A stretch of 64,000 nt of DNA from Entoloma clypeatum (lineage: Eukaryota; Basidiomycota; Agaricomycetes; Agaricales; Entolomataceae). Below, piece by piece: positions 30,712 through 41,985 of the stretch. The position numbers and the translations under genes were made by a program. The notes beneath the pieces were generated by a model, which had not been told where the DNA came from, did not search any database, and worked only from the letters and a program-made list of their open reading frames with translations. Numbering within the stretch: position 1 is the first letter of the stretch; the number at the start of each line of letters is the position of its first letter. Location of the stretch: positions 4,774,001-4,838,000 of the forward strand of contig OY751492.1 in assembly GCA_963565915.1 (NCBI GenBank), in the 5' to 3' direction.

Positions 30712-31692
30712 TTATTTAAAGTTGAAACGTGTTAGATACAATGCCCAACGTGCTTGTCTGCAATTAAGCTTTCGACCCTGCATGAAGTACTCCAGGTTTC
30801 TGTGATCGGTCCAGATCTCAATCTCATGTTTGGCTCCTTCGAGATGGTGTCTCCATGCTTCCAGCGCTCTGATAATACCCAACATTTCTTTATCATGGAC
30901 ATCATAATTCCGTTCAAAGTCATTCAATCCTTTAGACAAGAAAGCACATGGTCTCCAGTGACCGTCTTCACATTCCATAGATAAGATCGCTCCTGTGGCA
31001 AAGTCCGATGCATCCAATTCTACCCTTAATTTCCGATCCGGATCGGGGGAAACTAATATGGGTGCTTCCGTAAACAATTCCTTTAGTTCTCTAAATCCTT
31101 CTTCCTGCTCCGTACTCCATTTCCATACCATGTCCTTCCTTGTTAACTTATGTAATGGTCCGGCCACTTTAGAGAAGTCCTTGACAAATCTCCGATAGAA
31201 ATTGGCGAGTCCAAGGAATGATTGTACTTCCTTGACTTTAGTCGGTGTTGGCCATTGTTTGATGGCGTCTACTTTCGAAGGGTCCATCCTGATTCCGTCT
31301 TTCCCAATAATTAATCCCAAGAACTCTATTTTGTCTCTATCAAAGAAACATTTTTCTGTTTTCAAGAATAAATTGTTTTCTCGTAATCTTTTCAAGACTT
31401 CTTCCACTATGGCGTCGTGCCCTTCCTTTCCTTCTGTTGCCACCAATATATTGTCGATATAAATAACCACATATCCCTGGTCAATCAAGTCCCTAAAGAT
31501 ATCGTTCATCATGGTCTGGAACCTGCTGGGGGAATTATTTAATCCAAAAAACATGACTGTTGGTTCAAAGGCTCCATCAGGGGTCATAAATGCTGCTTTC
31601 CACTCGTCTCTCTCCTTGATGTGCACATTATTGTATCCCCATCTGAGATCCATCTTGGTGAACCTTTTCTTCCCTTTTAACTTATCAATCAA
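30712..31692 (-). pseudogene. gypsy-2 reverse transcriptase and RNase H
   Basis: RT palm KGKKRFTKMDLRWGYNNVHI, FFGLNNSPSRFQTMMNDIF and GYVVIYIDNILVATEGKEG. The active site is YIDN rather than YIDD. The thumb (FLGLIIGKDGIRMD) and connection (VQSFLGLANFYRRFVKDFS) are followed by RNase H (LRVELDASDFATGAIL, RALEAWRHHLEGA, WTDHRNLEYFMQ). A long clean frame of 326 codons, separated by stops from the RT N-terminus (31765-32193) and the integrase. Confidence 0.87.
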
Positions 31693-31764
31693 CTCCAGAA
31701 TTAATGGGAGCGGATAATTATTTCAAACAGTCCAGCTATTAATATATTGGTAATCCTGTACCAT

Positions 31765-32193
31765 TCATTTCTTTCCATCTTTTTTGGGTATAAAGAACAC
31801 CGGTGAGGTTTGTGATGACTTGGTAGGTCTGATATATCCTTTACGTAATTGCTCATTCACAAACTCAGATACTTCTTTCCTTTCTTCCGGTGACAGTGGG
31901 TAAACCTTAGCCTTCTTTGGGACGAAATCGGGCTTTAAGTCTATGGCGTGATCCCATGGTTTCCAAATCAGTAATCTTTCCGATGCCTTTTTCTCAAAGA
32001 CAGATAAATATGGGTGATATTTACAAGGCACTTTCTGCTCTGCAGATTCCTCTTGCATAGGTTCCGTCTTTGCTCCTCTGATCATATGAATAACTTCCTC
32101 TGATATACTTCCTTCATCCACATCTATGGCTTCAATAATTCTTCCGCCCCATTTGGCCCTAGCTGTTTTCTTTAAGTACTGCATTCTACGCAT
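31765..32193 (-). pseudogene. gypsy-2 RT N-terminal part
   Basis: YHPYLSVFEKKASERLL, WDHAIDLKPDFVPKKAKVYP and RKGYIRPTKSSQTSPVFFIPK are the fingers region of Ty3/gypsy RT. The frame stops right after KKDGKK, so the RT is split from the palm domain at 31692. Confidence 0.82.
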
Positions 32194-32268
32194 TCCACAT
32201 TCTTCTAGACATCATGATAGTTTGACATTCCCATGTTCCCAATCAATTTCTGGGTTGTGGCGTTTCAA

Positions 32269-33012
32269 TCAGGTGTGTCCCACAATAATTTTAGCTTTCC
32301 CTAAATTACATGCCTCGAACACCGCTATTTCCACATGCCCCTTGTGTTGCATAGCCAGAACTGCTTCATGAGTGATCGAGCCTCCTTGGTTAAGTGTGCC
32401 ATCCACATTGTACATCCGAATAGAAAATGGTAGTTCCCTTAATTTAATGTTGTTCTTTTTGGCAAAGTTTACATCAATGAACATTCCTGTCGCCCCTGAG
32501 TCCAGTAAAGCTTCCACATCAAAAGTTCGTTTGTCCTGCAGTGTTTCCAGCGTGATTTTCATCATGAGCTCCTTTTCCAAAGAAGCTGATCTAATAAATG
32601 ATGGTTCCCCCATTGAGTCCGTTTGCCTATTTAAATTATCTGATTCTTCTGAACAGGGAATTAAGCATTCATCCATAAGGGCCGAACCAAGCCTCGTTTC
32701 TGAGGACTCCCCAATGATATAATTTACAAGTGTATCTAAGTTCAATTCATCTTTTTTTTGTTTTTCTCTCCTAGGTTTATTTAATAGTATTTTATTGTAT
32801 GTAAATGCTGCATCTGAAAGTTTCTGAAACCATGATTTTACAGTGTCCTTATGTATATAAGAGTCTATAGGCAATTGTTTGTAGCGATTTGTCAGAGCCA
32901 GCAGGGGAATTACTGGTTGACGTTTACAAAACCCTGCTGCCCTGCAGCTTGTCCATTGGGATTCGGCACAGGCGCGCCATTCACACCCATTTGACCATTT
33001 GTGGCTTGACAT
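32269..33012 (-). pseudogene. gypsy-2 aspartic protease
   Basis: Retropepsin block VEALLDSGATGMFIDVNFAK at about 32500, with GSITHEAVLAMQHKGHVEI and AKIIVGHT downstream. The frame overlaps the 3' end of gag in another register, consistent with a Gag-Pol frameshift layout, but decay makes that uncertain. Confidence 0.75.
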
Positions 33013-33989
33013 GCTTGACGCCTTGCCGTTATCTGTCTCAGAATTTCTTCCTCCTCATGCTCATCAATTTGTTCAATCATTGCCGCTTGTACCCTGCGCT
33101 GCGGCTGCCTGCAATCTCTGGCAAAATGCCCCTGTCCACCACAGTTATAGCAGTTACCAGGAGCTCGTCCCTGGTTCCTGTCAACATTTATCGCATTCGG
33201 ATCACGTCTTTGTTGCTGCTGACCGTTTTGCTGGGGACGGTACCCTCCATTCTGTTGTTGCCCAAAGGGCCTTCCGAAATTATTCTGGCCTTGCGGCCGT
33301 GGTGCTTGCTGATTCTGGGGGTGATTTCCCCATTGGTTCCCTTGTCTTTGAGGTCCCTGCCTCATTCCTTGCCTCATGGTGTAATTTTCTTCAGCCCTTC
33401 CAATGGCTGAGATTTCTTCGACAGTTTCCTGCATGGTGTCCTGCCGCCTTCTTTGCTGAAACAATTGTTGTACAATTGAGTCCCGGGCATTTCTCTCTAA
33501 TAAGAAAATCCCATGATGATCCTCAATTTTCCCTTTGATTGCCAGTGTTCCAAACTGTGTGATCCAGTCGTCTGTTTTCATCTGATTCTGTTTGAACCCC
33601 TCAATCTTTGCTCTGGCCCATTCCACTTCGGTGGTGGGGCGAAACCTCATGGTGATCTCATAGACCAAGTTTCCATACGTTGGCCAATCATTCGATTCCA
33701 TGCATTGGGTGAGTTGTGTCTCCCCATATGTTCCTGCAATCGGTCCATCTAATCAGGACCAGACTGCGATACAGACTTCGTCATCCCCATGTAACAAATC
33801 TCAATTTACTCAGATCCATGTGAGCATTTTTGCCCACCATCCCGAAAACAGGGGTCGGGATCCATTATATTTGCTGGGATCTGCGGCTATTTCAATTCTT
33901 CGGCCTGGTCGGAGAGGGGGTGGTGCGACAGGAGGGTCATGATGTTCATGATGTTCGGGGGCTTGGTCCTGAAGATCTTGATTGTCCAT
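32910..33989 (-). pseudogene. gypsy-2 gag
   Basis: ATG at 33989-33987 starts an acidic/Pro-rich N-terminus (PGRRIEIAADPSKYNG) that stops at 33810. Gag resumes at 33701 with WPTYGNLVYEITMRFRPTTE and ends with a Gln/Gly-rich tail and the CCHC knuckle CYNCGGQGHFARDC (about 33145). At least one stop and one frame change separate the halves. Confidence 0.82.
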
Positions 33990-34845
33990 GTTGGTGTTCT
34001 GACGGGGGGAGTGTTTTGGTTTGAACAGTAGTACCTTACGTCGGGCGCGCGACCCTGTTCTGACGCTTAGGTGAAAAAAAATCTGAAAAGAAAACCCAAA
34101 GAACAATCTGTCTACCCAGGCAGTCGGGATGCCCGAATGGAGGAAGATCTAGGAAAGATGAAGTCCACGCGGTCAATACCCCTACACGTGCTGGACTGGT
34201 TGAATCGAGATGTCGAGGAGTCGGAGATTGGAACATCTGTTGCGAACTAGACATGTACGGTCTTCTCTTCCAAACCATCACACGCGCCAGCAACTTCCCC
34301 GAAGGTTAGATGTGTCGGCCTTTGGTCACCTCGACACGGGACGGGCTCAACATTTCCCTGTGTGTCTCGAATGGCAATGCTAGTTATAGTGGGTGTACCA
34401 AGCGTTTTCTCTTCTTATCCCTGGAGTCCGGGAGGTCCCTCTTAATGCTAGGGTCCGTGTATAGTACTTTTGACAAAAAAGCATGAAACAGCGAAGTTGA
34501 ACTGGAGGAAAGGGAAGTGAGTTTTGGGCGGGCAAGTTTAGAGCTTGTTCTTCTGTTGAGGCAACGCTAAGTCTAACGATGTCGCAAGCCCAAACTTCTG
34601 AACTTAGAGGAAAAACGTGGAAAGATGATGAAGGTGCTGTATTGCCAAGAGACCCAGCAAGAGAACAAGCTATCAAATACAAGTGAAAGTACCCTACTTA
34701 TATATGTAAATACCATGAGGCTGCGTTGAGGCAGCATCATGCTGCGTGATTCCGGATCTTGTGCATCCTGCTGCATGATTATGATAAGATGTAGATAAGA
34801 TAAAGTGAAAAGTGAAAATATGATCATAACAAGAAGGGTACTCAA
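33990..34845 (-). other. Presumed gypsy-2 leader / 5' LTR region
   Basis: Lies directly upstream of gypsy-2 gag and has no coding motif. A 5' LTR is expected here, but the 3' LTR is missing, so I cannot define its ends. Confidence 0.35.
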
Positions 34846-35764
34846 AAAACATTTATTCAAGATTATGGTGAAGATGAAAAAGCCCTTCCTCCATGTAAGG
34901 CATAGGAATAAGAGGTTAGCATTTGCTCAGAAGTACAGAGAGTGGACTGTGGAGGACTGGAAGAGGGTTATTTGATCAGATAAGACCATAATCAATAGAC
35001 TTGGATCAGATGGAAGACAGTGAGTGGGTGTGGAAAGAGAAGGGACAGGGGTTGATTGATAGGAAGATTCAGGGTACAGTGAAGTTTGGAGGAGGGAACA
35101 TTGTGGTTTGGAGGTCTATGGGTTGGGAAGATGTGGAGAGGCTTGCAAAGGTTGAGGGAAAGATGAATGCTGACCAGTATAGAAGATAATCTGCTGCTCA
35201 GTATGAGGGAGAGTGGAATATTCAAGGAGGAGGTTAATTTTTAGTGGGATAATGCAGTACTTTACACTCCCCCACGTGCTCCAGAGGAATCCGCATGGAT
35301 TCTGCTCAGAACAGAGGAATCCGCACGGAATCCGCTCGGATTCCTCTCAAAAAAATAAGGCTATTCTCAGCCAAAAAGGCCCTCAAAATTCTGATCGGAA
35401 TCCGCATGGATTCCGCTTGGAATGTCAAATTCCTGTCGGAATCTGCGCGGAATCCTCTGGAGGACGTGGGGGAGTGTAAAGACTCGGGTAATGACTCTAA
35501 GTACACCTCTGAAAAGGCCAAAAAGTGGTTCTGGATTGGCCTGCACAGTCTCTGGACCTCAATCCCATTGAACACCTCTGGATTCATATCAAGGACAGGC
35601 TTAATGAATATTCAACACCATCAAAAGGAGTCTGGAATATTTGGAGGAGGATAGAGGAAGTGTGGAATAATATACCCACAGAGGTGTGTTGGAACTTGAT
35701 TGAAAGTATACCTGGAAGCTTGGAAGCAGTTATCAAGGCCAAGGGAGGCCATACCAAGTATATC
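34846..35764 (+). pseudogene. Tc1 transposase relic interrupted by a MITE
   Basis: Related to the 8.9-kb transposase. Reads KKPFLHVRHRNKRLAFAQKY, REWTVEDWKRVI, then TGA at 34973-34975 where TGG (Trp) is expected, then SDKTIINRLGSDG, VKFGGGNIVVWRSMGWEDV, a block lost at the MITE (35255-35488), then KYTSEKAKKW, DWPAQSLDLNPIEHLW and AVIKAKGGHTKY. The N-terminal HTH domains and terminal inverted repeats are missing. Confidence 0.85.
35255..35488. mobile_element. MITE (234 bp) in the Tc1 relic
   Basis: Inverted ends share TTTACACTCCCCCACGT, then CTCCAGAGGA(A/T)TCCGC. A candidate 5-bp duplication TAATG flanks it (35250-35254 and 35489-35493). Removing the element and one TAATG rejoins the conserved transposase block around the second catalytic Asp. 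The interior repeats GGAATCCGCATGGATTC-type words in both orientations. Confidence 0.75.
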
Positions 35765-35890
35765 CCCATCCAAATCCCCTTATGCCTCCCCTTGCTTCTT
35801 CATCAACAAGAAAGATGGTTCCAAATGGTTGGTACAAGATTACCTCATGGTCAACAAATTCACAGACATGATGGAGAGGATGTTTGAAAG
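35765..35890 (+). pseudogene. Short Ty3/gypsy RT fragment
   Basis: PSKSPYASPCFFINKKDGSK followed by WLVQDYLMVNKFTD matches the fingers region of gypsy RT (SKSP..SP.FFI.KKDG). It is only about 40 codons long, fused directly to the end of the Tc1 relic. Confidence 0.6.
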
Positions 35891-36002
35891 ATAGAAGAAG
35901 AATGGAGAGGCTATATTGGACAGGGAGAGGACTAGAGTGGTGAACTTGGTGTATGGTTCCACTGATGAGGTCCATACTGTCATGGAAATCAGAAGTTGTC
36001 TT

Positions 36003-36503
36003 TTATCGTGGACGTGACGGGTTCTGCCGATGGAAATAACAGATCAAGTCTTGAGCATTCTGAACATTAGTCCAAGGTTCTCATGTGTTCTCTTCTGGAC
36101 CATACCCTTCCCATTGGACAAGGTACTGGGTCTTTCCGTGGAATTTCTGAGAGTCCAGGATTGTAGAAACATGGTACTCTTCTCGTCCTTCGACAATGAT
36201 TGGATCAGGGGCTGGCTTTTTCTTTTGGATGGCGTAATTTGGAGTTTTGTATGGTGACAACAGGGTCTTGTTGAATACAGAGTGAATCATCTTCCAGGTT
36301 TTTGGAAGATCAAGAAGGTATGCGCTAGCCTCTTTTTTCTCCAGGACTTTGAATGGTCCATGTCGGAGTGCATCAAGTTTCTTTGAGGGACGGTCAGTCC
36401 TGATGTTAGTCCCTTCTAGCCACACCTTGTCTCTGATGTGGTAGTTTCGAGATGGACTCCATTGTGTGTCAACTGTCTCAAGAGATCTTGGCGAATTATG
36501 CAT
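36003..36503 (-). pseudogene. gypsy integrase C-terminus with chromodomain
   Basis: Reads [46 protein letters not shown] (GPY/F-like integrase tail), then the chromodomain [14 protein letters not shown] and [18 protein letters not shown] (36083-36081) follows where Trp is expected; EPWTNVQNAQ continues after it. Chromodomains of such elements bind modified histone H3 and steer integration to heterochromatin. The 5' side is cut at 36503. It could be a displaced 3' end of gypsy-2 or of a sister copy. Confidence 0.82.
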
Positions 36504-38161
36504 GCAGTACAGAAGTCAGTCTATGGAAACTACTCTCTCACTCATATGGAAATGACAGAAAATAAGACAAGACCAATGGGAGACTGGTTCCACTAGTCTC
36601 GCCAATCTTAAATTATAGAACAAGACTGGTCTAACTACAGTAAATACAAAAAAAAAACCATGTCTGTCCGAGTCCCACTCCCCAGCCCCATGATTCATGC
36701 GCGCATGGATGGCATTGAGGGCAAGTGAGGCCATTGGGCGCGGCTGCAGGTCCTGTTGGACAGGAGAGAGGGGCGATTGGACGTGTGTGGACAGCATTGG
36801 GCGTTGGGCGCGAGTGATGTCGTTGGGCATTTGAGTGCAGGTCATTGGACGTGAGTTGGGGGCCGTTCGGCACGAGAGACGGGCGTTGGGCGCTTGAAGG
36901 GGCCAGTGGTGGCCAGAGGGAGTGGAGGTGGGGGGAATAAAGAGTGTGGGAAGGTTTGGCAGTTGACTTATGATTCGACTTTTGACAATTGCCGAGCGTG
37001 CTCTGCAGTCACTAGTCAATGCCGAGCGATGCATGTCATTGAAAATCGCACCCTCAATGTCCAAACCGTGGCACCAAAAGAACCAAAAATGGGTTCTTAA
37101 GTTATGTAGAGATACTTGGAAGCTAATAGTAAGTATTTAAAGAGTTAGATACATGAGCTATGTATGGTAGAAAGTCTGTACTCCAAAATGATACATCAAA
37201 CACACTGTAAATCGTGATCAACAGTGCATCATGAGTTTTCTCAAACACAAAAACCAGCATTTTCTTACTTCCTCCTTTCCACAACCACTTTCAACTACCT
37301 GTAATATATATATATTATTGAACCATTGTATGTAAACCTAGTGAGACTATTCAAATAAAATTCAAGGACTTCATAAGGTGAATATGAGCAAAATGGGTCG
37401 AAAATTTGACCCAATTTTTTATTTCAGCTTTGGATCCTCCACATCCAGATGATCTTACAGCACATTTGTTTTTCAAATTTGGTTCATTCATTAGGGAGAT
37501 ATGACACTTTTTCTGAAATCTGCATATTTCATTATTTCTATCTTATCTGGACTTCTAAAAATTATACACAGTGTGTCAGAAGGTGAATACATATCCCATA
37601 TATAGTTCTATCACATGGAACTATTATTAGACTATGAGGAAGACACCACCGCGCCTGCGCAATGCATTTTGCATGTTGTTTACTATTATTTGGTCAGAGC
37701 ACGGAACCTCTATAACTTAAAAATCCGTGGCAAAGTTTCATGAAATACATATTTACTTAATGACATATAATTACCTCCTATCTAATTGATATAGTATAAA
37801 TGTTCCTGTGTAGACATAATAAGCAGATGTGCGATGTTTTTGGGAATTTGTTTACATGTATTTGACACATTTGATGCACATCATCCAATGTTGAAACAAC
37901 ACATCCACCCATTGCTGACTCTGCAATGAGGGCACACATGCCAAAAATCATGTGTTTAGATGGTTTAATCATGTGTGAACCTATGTCAACAGCAAATTAA
38001 CTAAGTAACATGGCTCTTGTGGACAATTTGTGATATTTGTAACTGGTTAATGATGGTTTGGTCTGGTTTAGATTTTTTTCTGAAAATTTCTTAACCAGTT
38101 AAGGTTTAGGTTAATGGATTTGGGGTCAATTAACCAAACCAAACCAAACTTTCGAACACTA
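36504..38161. mobile_element. Second hAT-like minisatellite element, left end truncated
   Basis: Shares with 5253-7537 the order: GACTGGTC-rich subterminal zone, GGCCGTTGGGC array (36690-36910), GCCGAGC(G)ATGCATGTCATTGAAAATC block, the AT-rich middle, and CATCCACCCATTGCTGACTC near 37900. The right end TTCGAACACTA (to 38161) matches the family terminus. No matching left TIR or target duplication is found, so the left end is missing at the chromodomain junction. Confidence 0.72.
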
Positions 38162-38194
38162 TGCACATGGTATCATCAAGGAACCATGCACGCG

Positions 38195-38290
38195 TTATCA
38201 TCAGAACCCAGTTCATTGGTGTCAAGAGCCGTGTGTACTACAAGTCCCCAGGTGCAATGATCATCTGCGCAGCCATAGATTCAGTGTTAT
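38195..38290 (+). pseudogene. Possible argininosuccinate synthase fragment
   Basis: About 28 codons, RTQFIGVKSRVYYKSPGAM then IICAAIDSV, resemble the conserved ASS segment (NRF.G.KSR..YE.P...I...A). Too short to be sure. It lies just outside the hAT-like end and stops at TAA. Confidence 0.28.
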
Positions 38291-38930
38291 AATGTGGTAA
38301 CTAGTACTTTACACATGTAGGTAGATTGTGAGGTCACCATAATTACCCGCCGTAACCTGTCAACCTGTGAAAACGGGTGCAGCTATGCTGCGGGTGGCCA
38401 AAATCTACACTGCACCCATATCTGCAGAATCCAAGGTGGAAAAACCACGGTTTTACCCGCACCCGTCTTAAGCCCTAATTCTGGGCAGATTCTGGTCACG
38501 TTCTGGAGGAATTTTTAATTCTGATCAGATTTCTCTAGAAGATGTGGGGGAGTGTGAAGTATTGCTGCAAGGAGGAGATGGGATGTATGATGAATTGGAA
38601 TATGAAAAAAGAATCAAAACTGCTTATATAGCTTGCAATCAGGCACTATTTGATGTAAAGTTATCATATCAACCATCAATTAAGGGTTCTATGATGATCT
38701 ACCATCAGATTCTGATATTTCTGATATCCACTCACATAATTGTTCCAATGTGTTCCTAAATTAAAGCAATCATAACTCCGGATATTTGATCTTATCTCCA
38801 CCTTTCCTGCTGATATTCAGCAAATACCTGAAATAGTCCAAACATTGGGACAATTTTGTGAGTCACTGTATCCCCATTGCCAGAAACATTACCAATATAT
38901 TCCCAACTACACCAGCTTGAGCTGATGGAT
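38291..38930. other. TE debris with a Tc1-like terminus
   Basis: CAATTTTGTGAGTCACTG ending at 38868 and followed by TA resembles a Tc1 inverted-repeat end, without a partner. GATGTGGGGGAGTGTGAAGTA (38541-38561) resembles the terminus of the 35255 MITE family. No gene is seen. Confidence 0.4.
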
Positions 38931-38934
38931 TTTT

Positions 38935-40190
38935 CTCATTGGGCTGGATGATATCACAGCAGATAAGGATGTCAAACACATCATCAAGACTCTACAAAAT
39001 CTGATCATGTGCAACAAAGGAATCAAAATCGAGGGGTTTTGCATCACATCAACCATTCTGCGTACTCACCTTGAGTCAAATGACATCTTATCATACCGCA
39101 TCTGTTACAAACACTTTTCCATCTTTCTCTTATCTTATCTTATCTCATCTTATCATATCTGATTGTAGATAAACTCATCTTATCCAGACACATGGACACG
39201 GCATGGTAGATGCACAGTAAAGCACAGTATCTACACAGCCGCAGTACCTCATGAAAGATGCATGTTGAGTACCACAACAGTAGTTTACATCAGCGGACCA
39301 CGGATCGTCCTCATTTATACCACATGTTTAGTAGTAGTATATAAGGTAGATAGTCTGAACATGGAACCCCAGTCTTGAGCTGGTTTCTACCGCTTCAACC
39401 CTCATTCTAAACCTTTCCTCATCGTTCCATGTTTCCTCTCTCGCAAGACCTGAGTGTTGGTGTTTAGTGTTGCTAACAGCATCCACTCATTGCTTGACCT
39501 GAATGACAAGCAAGACATTCTTCTCGCTTCTTCATTATTGAAGGAAGTTTGGTCCCTTCCTCCACCCAGTCCTGGTTTATCTCCTAGTGTTGCTTGCGCT
39601 CCAATGGGATGTTGATGATGATGATGAAGAGGACATTCCCGAGAAGGACCCATCCACAGCTGTGCCTCGGAATCAGGTCACATCAGAAATCATCAAAAGA
39701 CATCAAAGGCAAAAAAGCCCTTCATTGCCGTATGGAACACCAGGCAACCTGATCTTTGATGGATCGTTTGAAGCGCGTGCAACAGCTACCATGCTTTGAT
39801 GTCATGGACCCTTGGGACAGCAATGGGGGCGACCTTGGGTTAAATGATGGTATCCTTGGTGGGCCTGCCCTCCGTATGGGCAACCCCATGGCTCTTCTTG
39901 TTCAATGTGACAATCTTGTTGTCTTGGCCATTGCTCAGGTCAATTGGCTCAAGTTTGCTGGTAAGAATCATCTTGACAACATCCCCATTCATCTTCTCAG
40001 TGATCCTACTGCCGTCGTCAATTGCCAAGTCCTTCATCTGCTTCCTGCAACTCGCAAGGACAATCCCACCCAGGTTCATGACTGGTGCTGGTCCCAGGCT
40101 ATGGAACTTTTGTGCAACGGCATACAGAATCAGTTCATCCATCCGATAAATCCTTCTGTTTTGGTCCACCGCCTGGACAGGCCAACATAG
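38935..40190 (+). pseudogene. Hypothetical Agaricomycete-type protein remnant, split by a solo LTR
   Basis: An open frame (KDVKHIIKTLQNLIMCNKG, ILRTHLESNDILSYRI) runs into the LTR at 39103. With the LTR and one target copy removed it continues in frame as HSLLDLNDKQDILLASSLLKEV. After a frame change come an acidic run (DVDDDDEEDIPEKDPSTAVP) and a 144-codon frame with GGPALRMGNPMALLVQCDN, LVVLAIAQVNWLKFAGKNH, PIHLLSDPTAVV and PTQVHDWCWSQ. I recall the last segment as a recurrent, unnamed family in mushroom genomes. No function can be assigned. Confidence 0.5.
39103..39478 (+). repeat. Solo LTR (376 bp) with GCATC duplication
   Basis: Starts TGTTACAAAC and ends GTTGCTAACA (TGTTA...TAACA). The exact 5-bp duplication GCATC flanks it (39098-39102 and 39479-39483). 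A TATATAAGG box is at about 39340 and a TTATC-repeat tract near the 5' end. Excision restores an ORF. Family unknown; the length suggests copia-like. Confidence 0.88.
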
Positions 40191-40402
40191 TTATTTGAAA
40201 GCACATTTTTGGTTACATTATCATGTAGCCTTTTTCAAGGACTACATCTACAGGACCACAAACACCTTCCTACCATCAAGAAATCAGAAGGCTTCTCCTA
40301 CCATAACTCAGATAAGTATGAGTCCATGTGCTGCCAGATTCAGGCTGACATGAGAATACCATGTAGATAAAGCTTGTTTCATGTGTCAGGTTGTAGGAGA
40401 AA

Positions 40403-40880
40403 TGTTAAGAACTGATCGACAAGACGTCGGAGCTACGTCGGACGTGTCGGAAGGTCGGAGGGTCGGAGCACGTGCAACGTAGGGGCAAGGACTTGGCTTC
40501 AACTTGTGTGTTGCGCCCTCGCTAATATGTCGGTGTCCTTATTTCGGAAGGATCGGAGGATTGGAGGTCGGACTCAAGTTAAGAGTTGGAAAGAGGACGG
40601 AAGGTGTGATGTTGATTCTAAGTTGATATTCAAACTGAAGCTAATACATGATTCTACATAAGTTTAAATACTATGTCGGAGGACGTGTGGCTTCGTCGGA
40701 GTCGGATAACGAGTGGCTGTCGGAGATTCTTAACATAAGTAAAATGGTCGGATGTAAGTAATGTACGTAGTAACGAGATTCATAACAGTAAGTATGCATA
40801 ATAAGTATTAGTCAAAATGTCGGAGGTGTCGGAGGTGTCGGGATTGGTCAGAAATCGTCGGAATGGATCGGAATGTAACA
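40403..40880. repeat. Solo LTR (478 bp) with AGAAA duplication
   Basis: TGTTAAGAAC...GAATGTAACA (TGTTA...TAACA), flanked by AGAAA on both sides (40398-40402 and 40881-40885). Dense in TCGGA/GTCGGAG words. The inverted family member at 22061-22475 is truncated. Confidence 0.8.
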
Positions 40881-40885
40881 AGAAA

Positions 40886-41985
40886 CAGATCTGTCAGATA
40901 TTGACAGACAATCAGACTGCCCTGGTTGTGGTCCATTGGTGGTATTAAACTGGAAAAGTGGTCAGCACATTCTCGAGCACATGGGTGTGCACATTCTCCA
41001 TGATTGTATGCTTGGCTCTGGGGAACAATGTGGGCTGTGTCTTCAATTGGCTCTGTTGTGTGACAGAAAACAATCAAAACCTCCACATAATCTTCCCCCT
41101 GCTCAAATGTTATAGTCATCTGCTCCCTCTGCCCTGATGGTAACCCAGCTGTGTAGATGTACAGCCTTCATGCACACTATCAAATGCAACACCGCCTCAC
41201 CCTCACTTTCCAACACATCTCCAGCTCTCACAATCTGAGAAGGATGGTATAGAATGCATTTGGAATGCTTGGTTTACCCAAAAATTCTCATGGAAAGGGA
41301 AGAAAAAGAACTGCTGTCCCGCCATCTCAGATGTCCAGCCGTGCGCATCGGGAAAACCTTGATTTGTAATATTTCTCTTAATGGACATTCAACAGACCAA
41401 ATGGAACACCAACTCATCAGGTGGACCAGAAGTGTTCCGATGGATGCAAGATGGATGCAAGTGTTGTCAAATGTAAATCCACTGGCGTGGTGTTATGAGA
41501 GGCTCTCTCTAATAATTGTTCAATGATACACTCTTGGATGTAATAGCACCTCAATTGCCTAAGTATAACTTAAAATACACAAAAGTTATGGAGCTCAAAT
41601 TATCTATGACAATTGGATGAAGCACGGCGAAGCAATGGAAAAAAAAAGTGCAAGTAATTCATGGTAACCTGGTGTATGAAAGTTGGTTAGTTTGAAGCTC
41701 GTGGTCCCGAGGCCTGAGTACAAGCATCCACGTATTAAGGTAAGGCCACGTGTTACGGTGTGATGGGGCAGGGGTCAGGTGGCGTGTCCTAAGTACTTAC
41801 ACATGTCCAAGTAAGTACATCATGGCAGCGACTCGTATGGGGTACAATTTGTAAGATGGAACGTCGTTGTTGGAGACCGCCCCTGGAAACGATTGAGTCC
41901 ATGTGATTATCATAACTTGGTGTTGCGACGTATTTGTTCAATCGCTTCCTCTTCTTCTTCTGCAACCACCACTCTCACTCTTGCT
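40886..41985. other. No gene recognised
   Basis: Several short open frames lack motifs. I find no TE signature except proximity to the minisatellite at 41990. Confidence 0.35.

Noticed and set aside
39130..39185. Telomere-like or satellite array (CTTATCTTATCTTATC)
   Set aside because: Only a few TTATC units inside a solo LTR; too short and wrong unit for a telomere.
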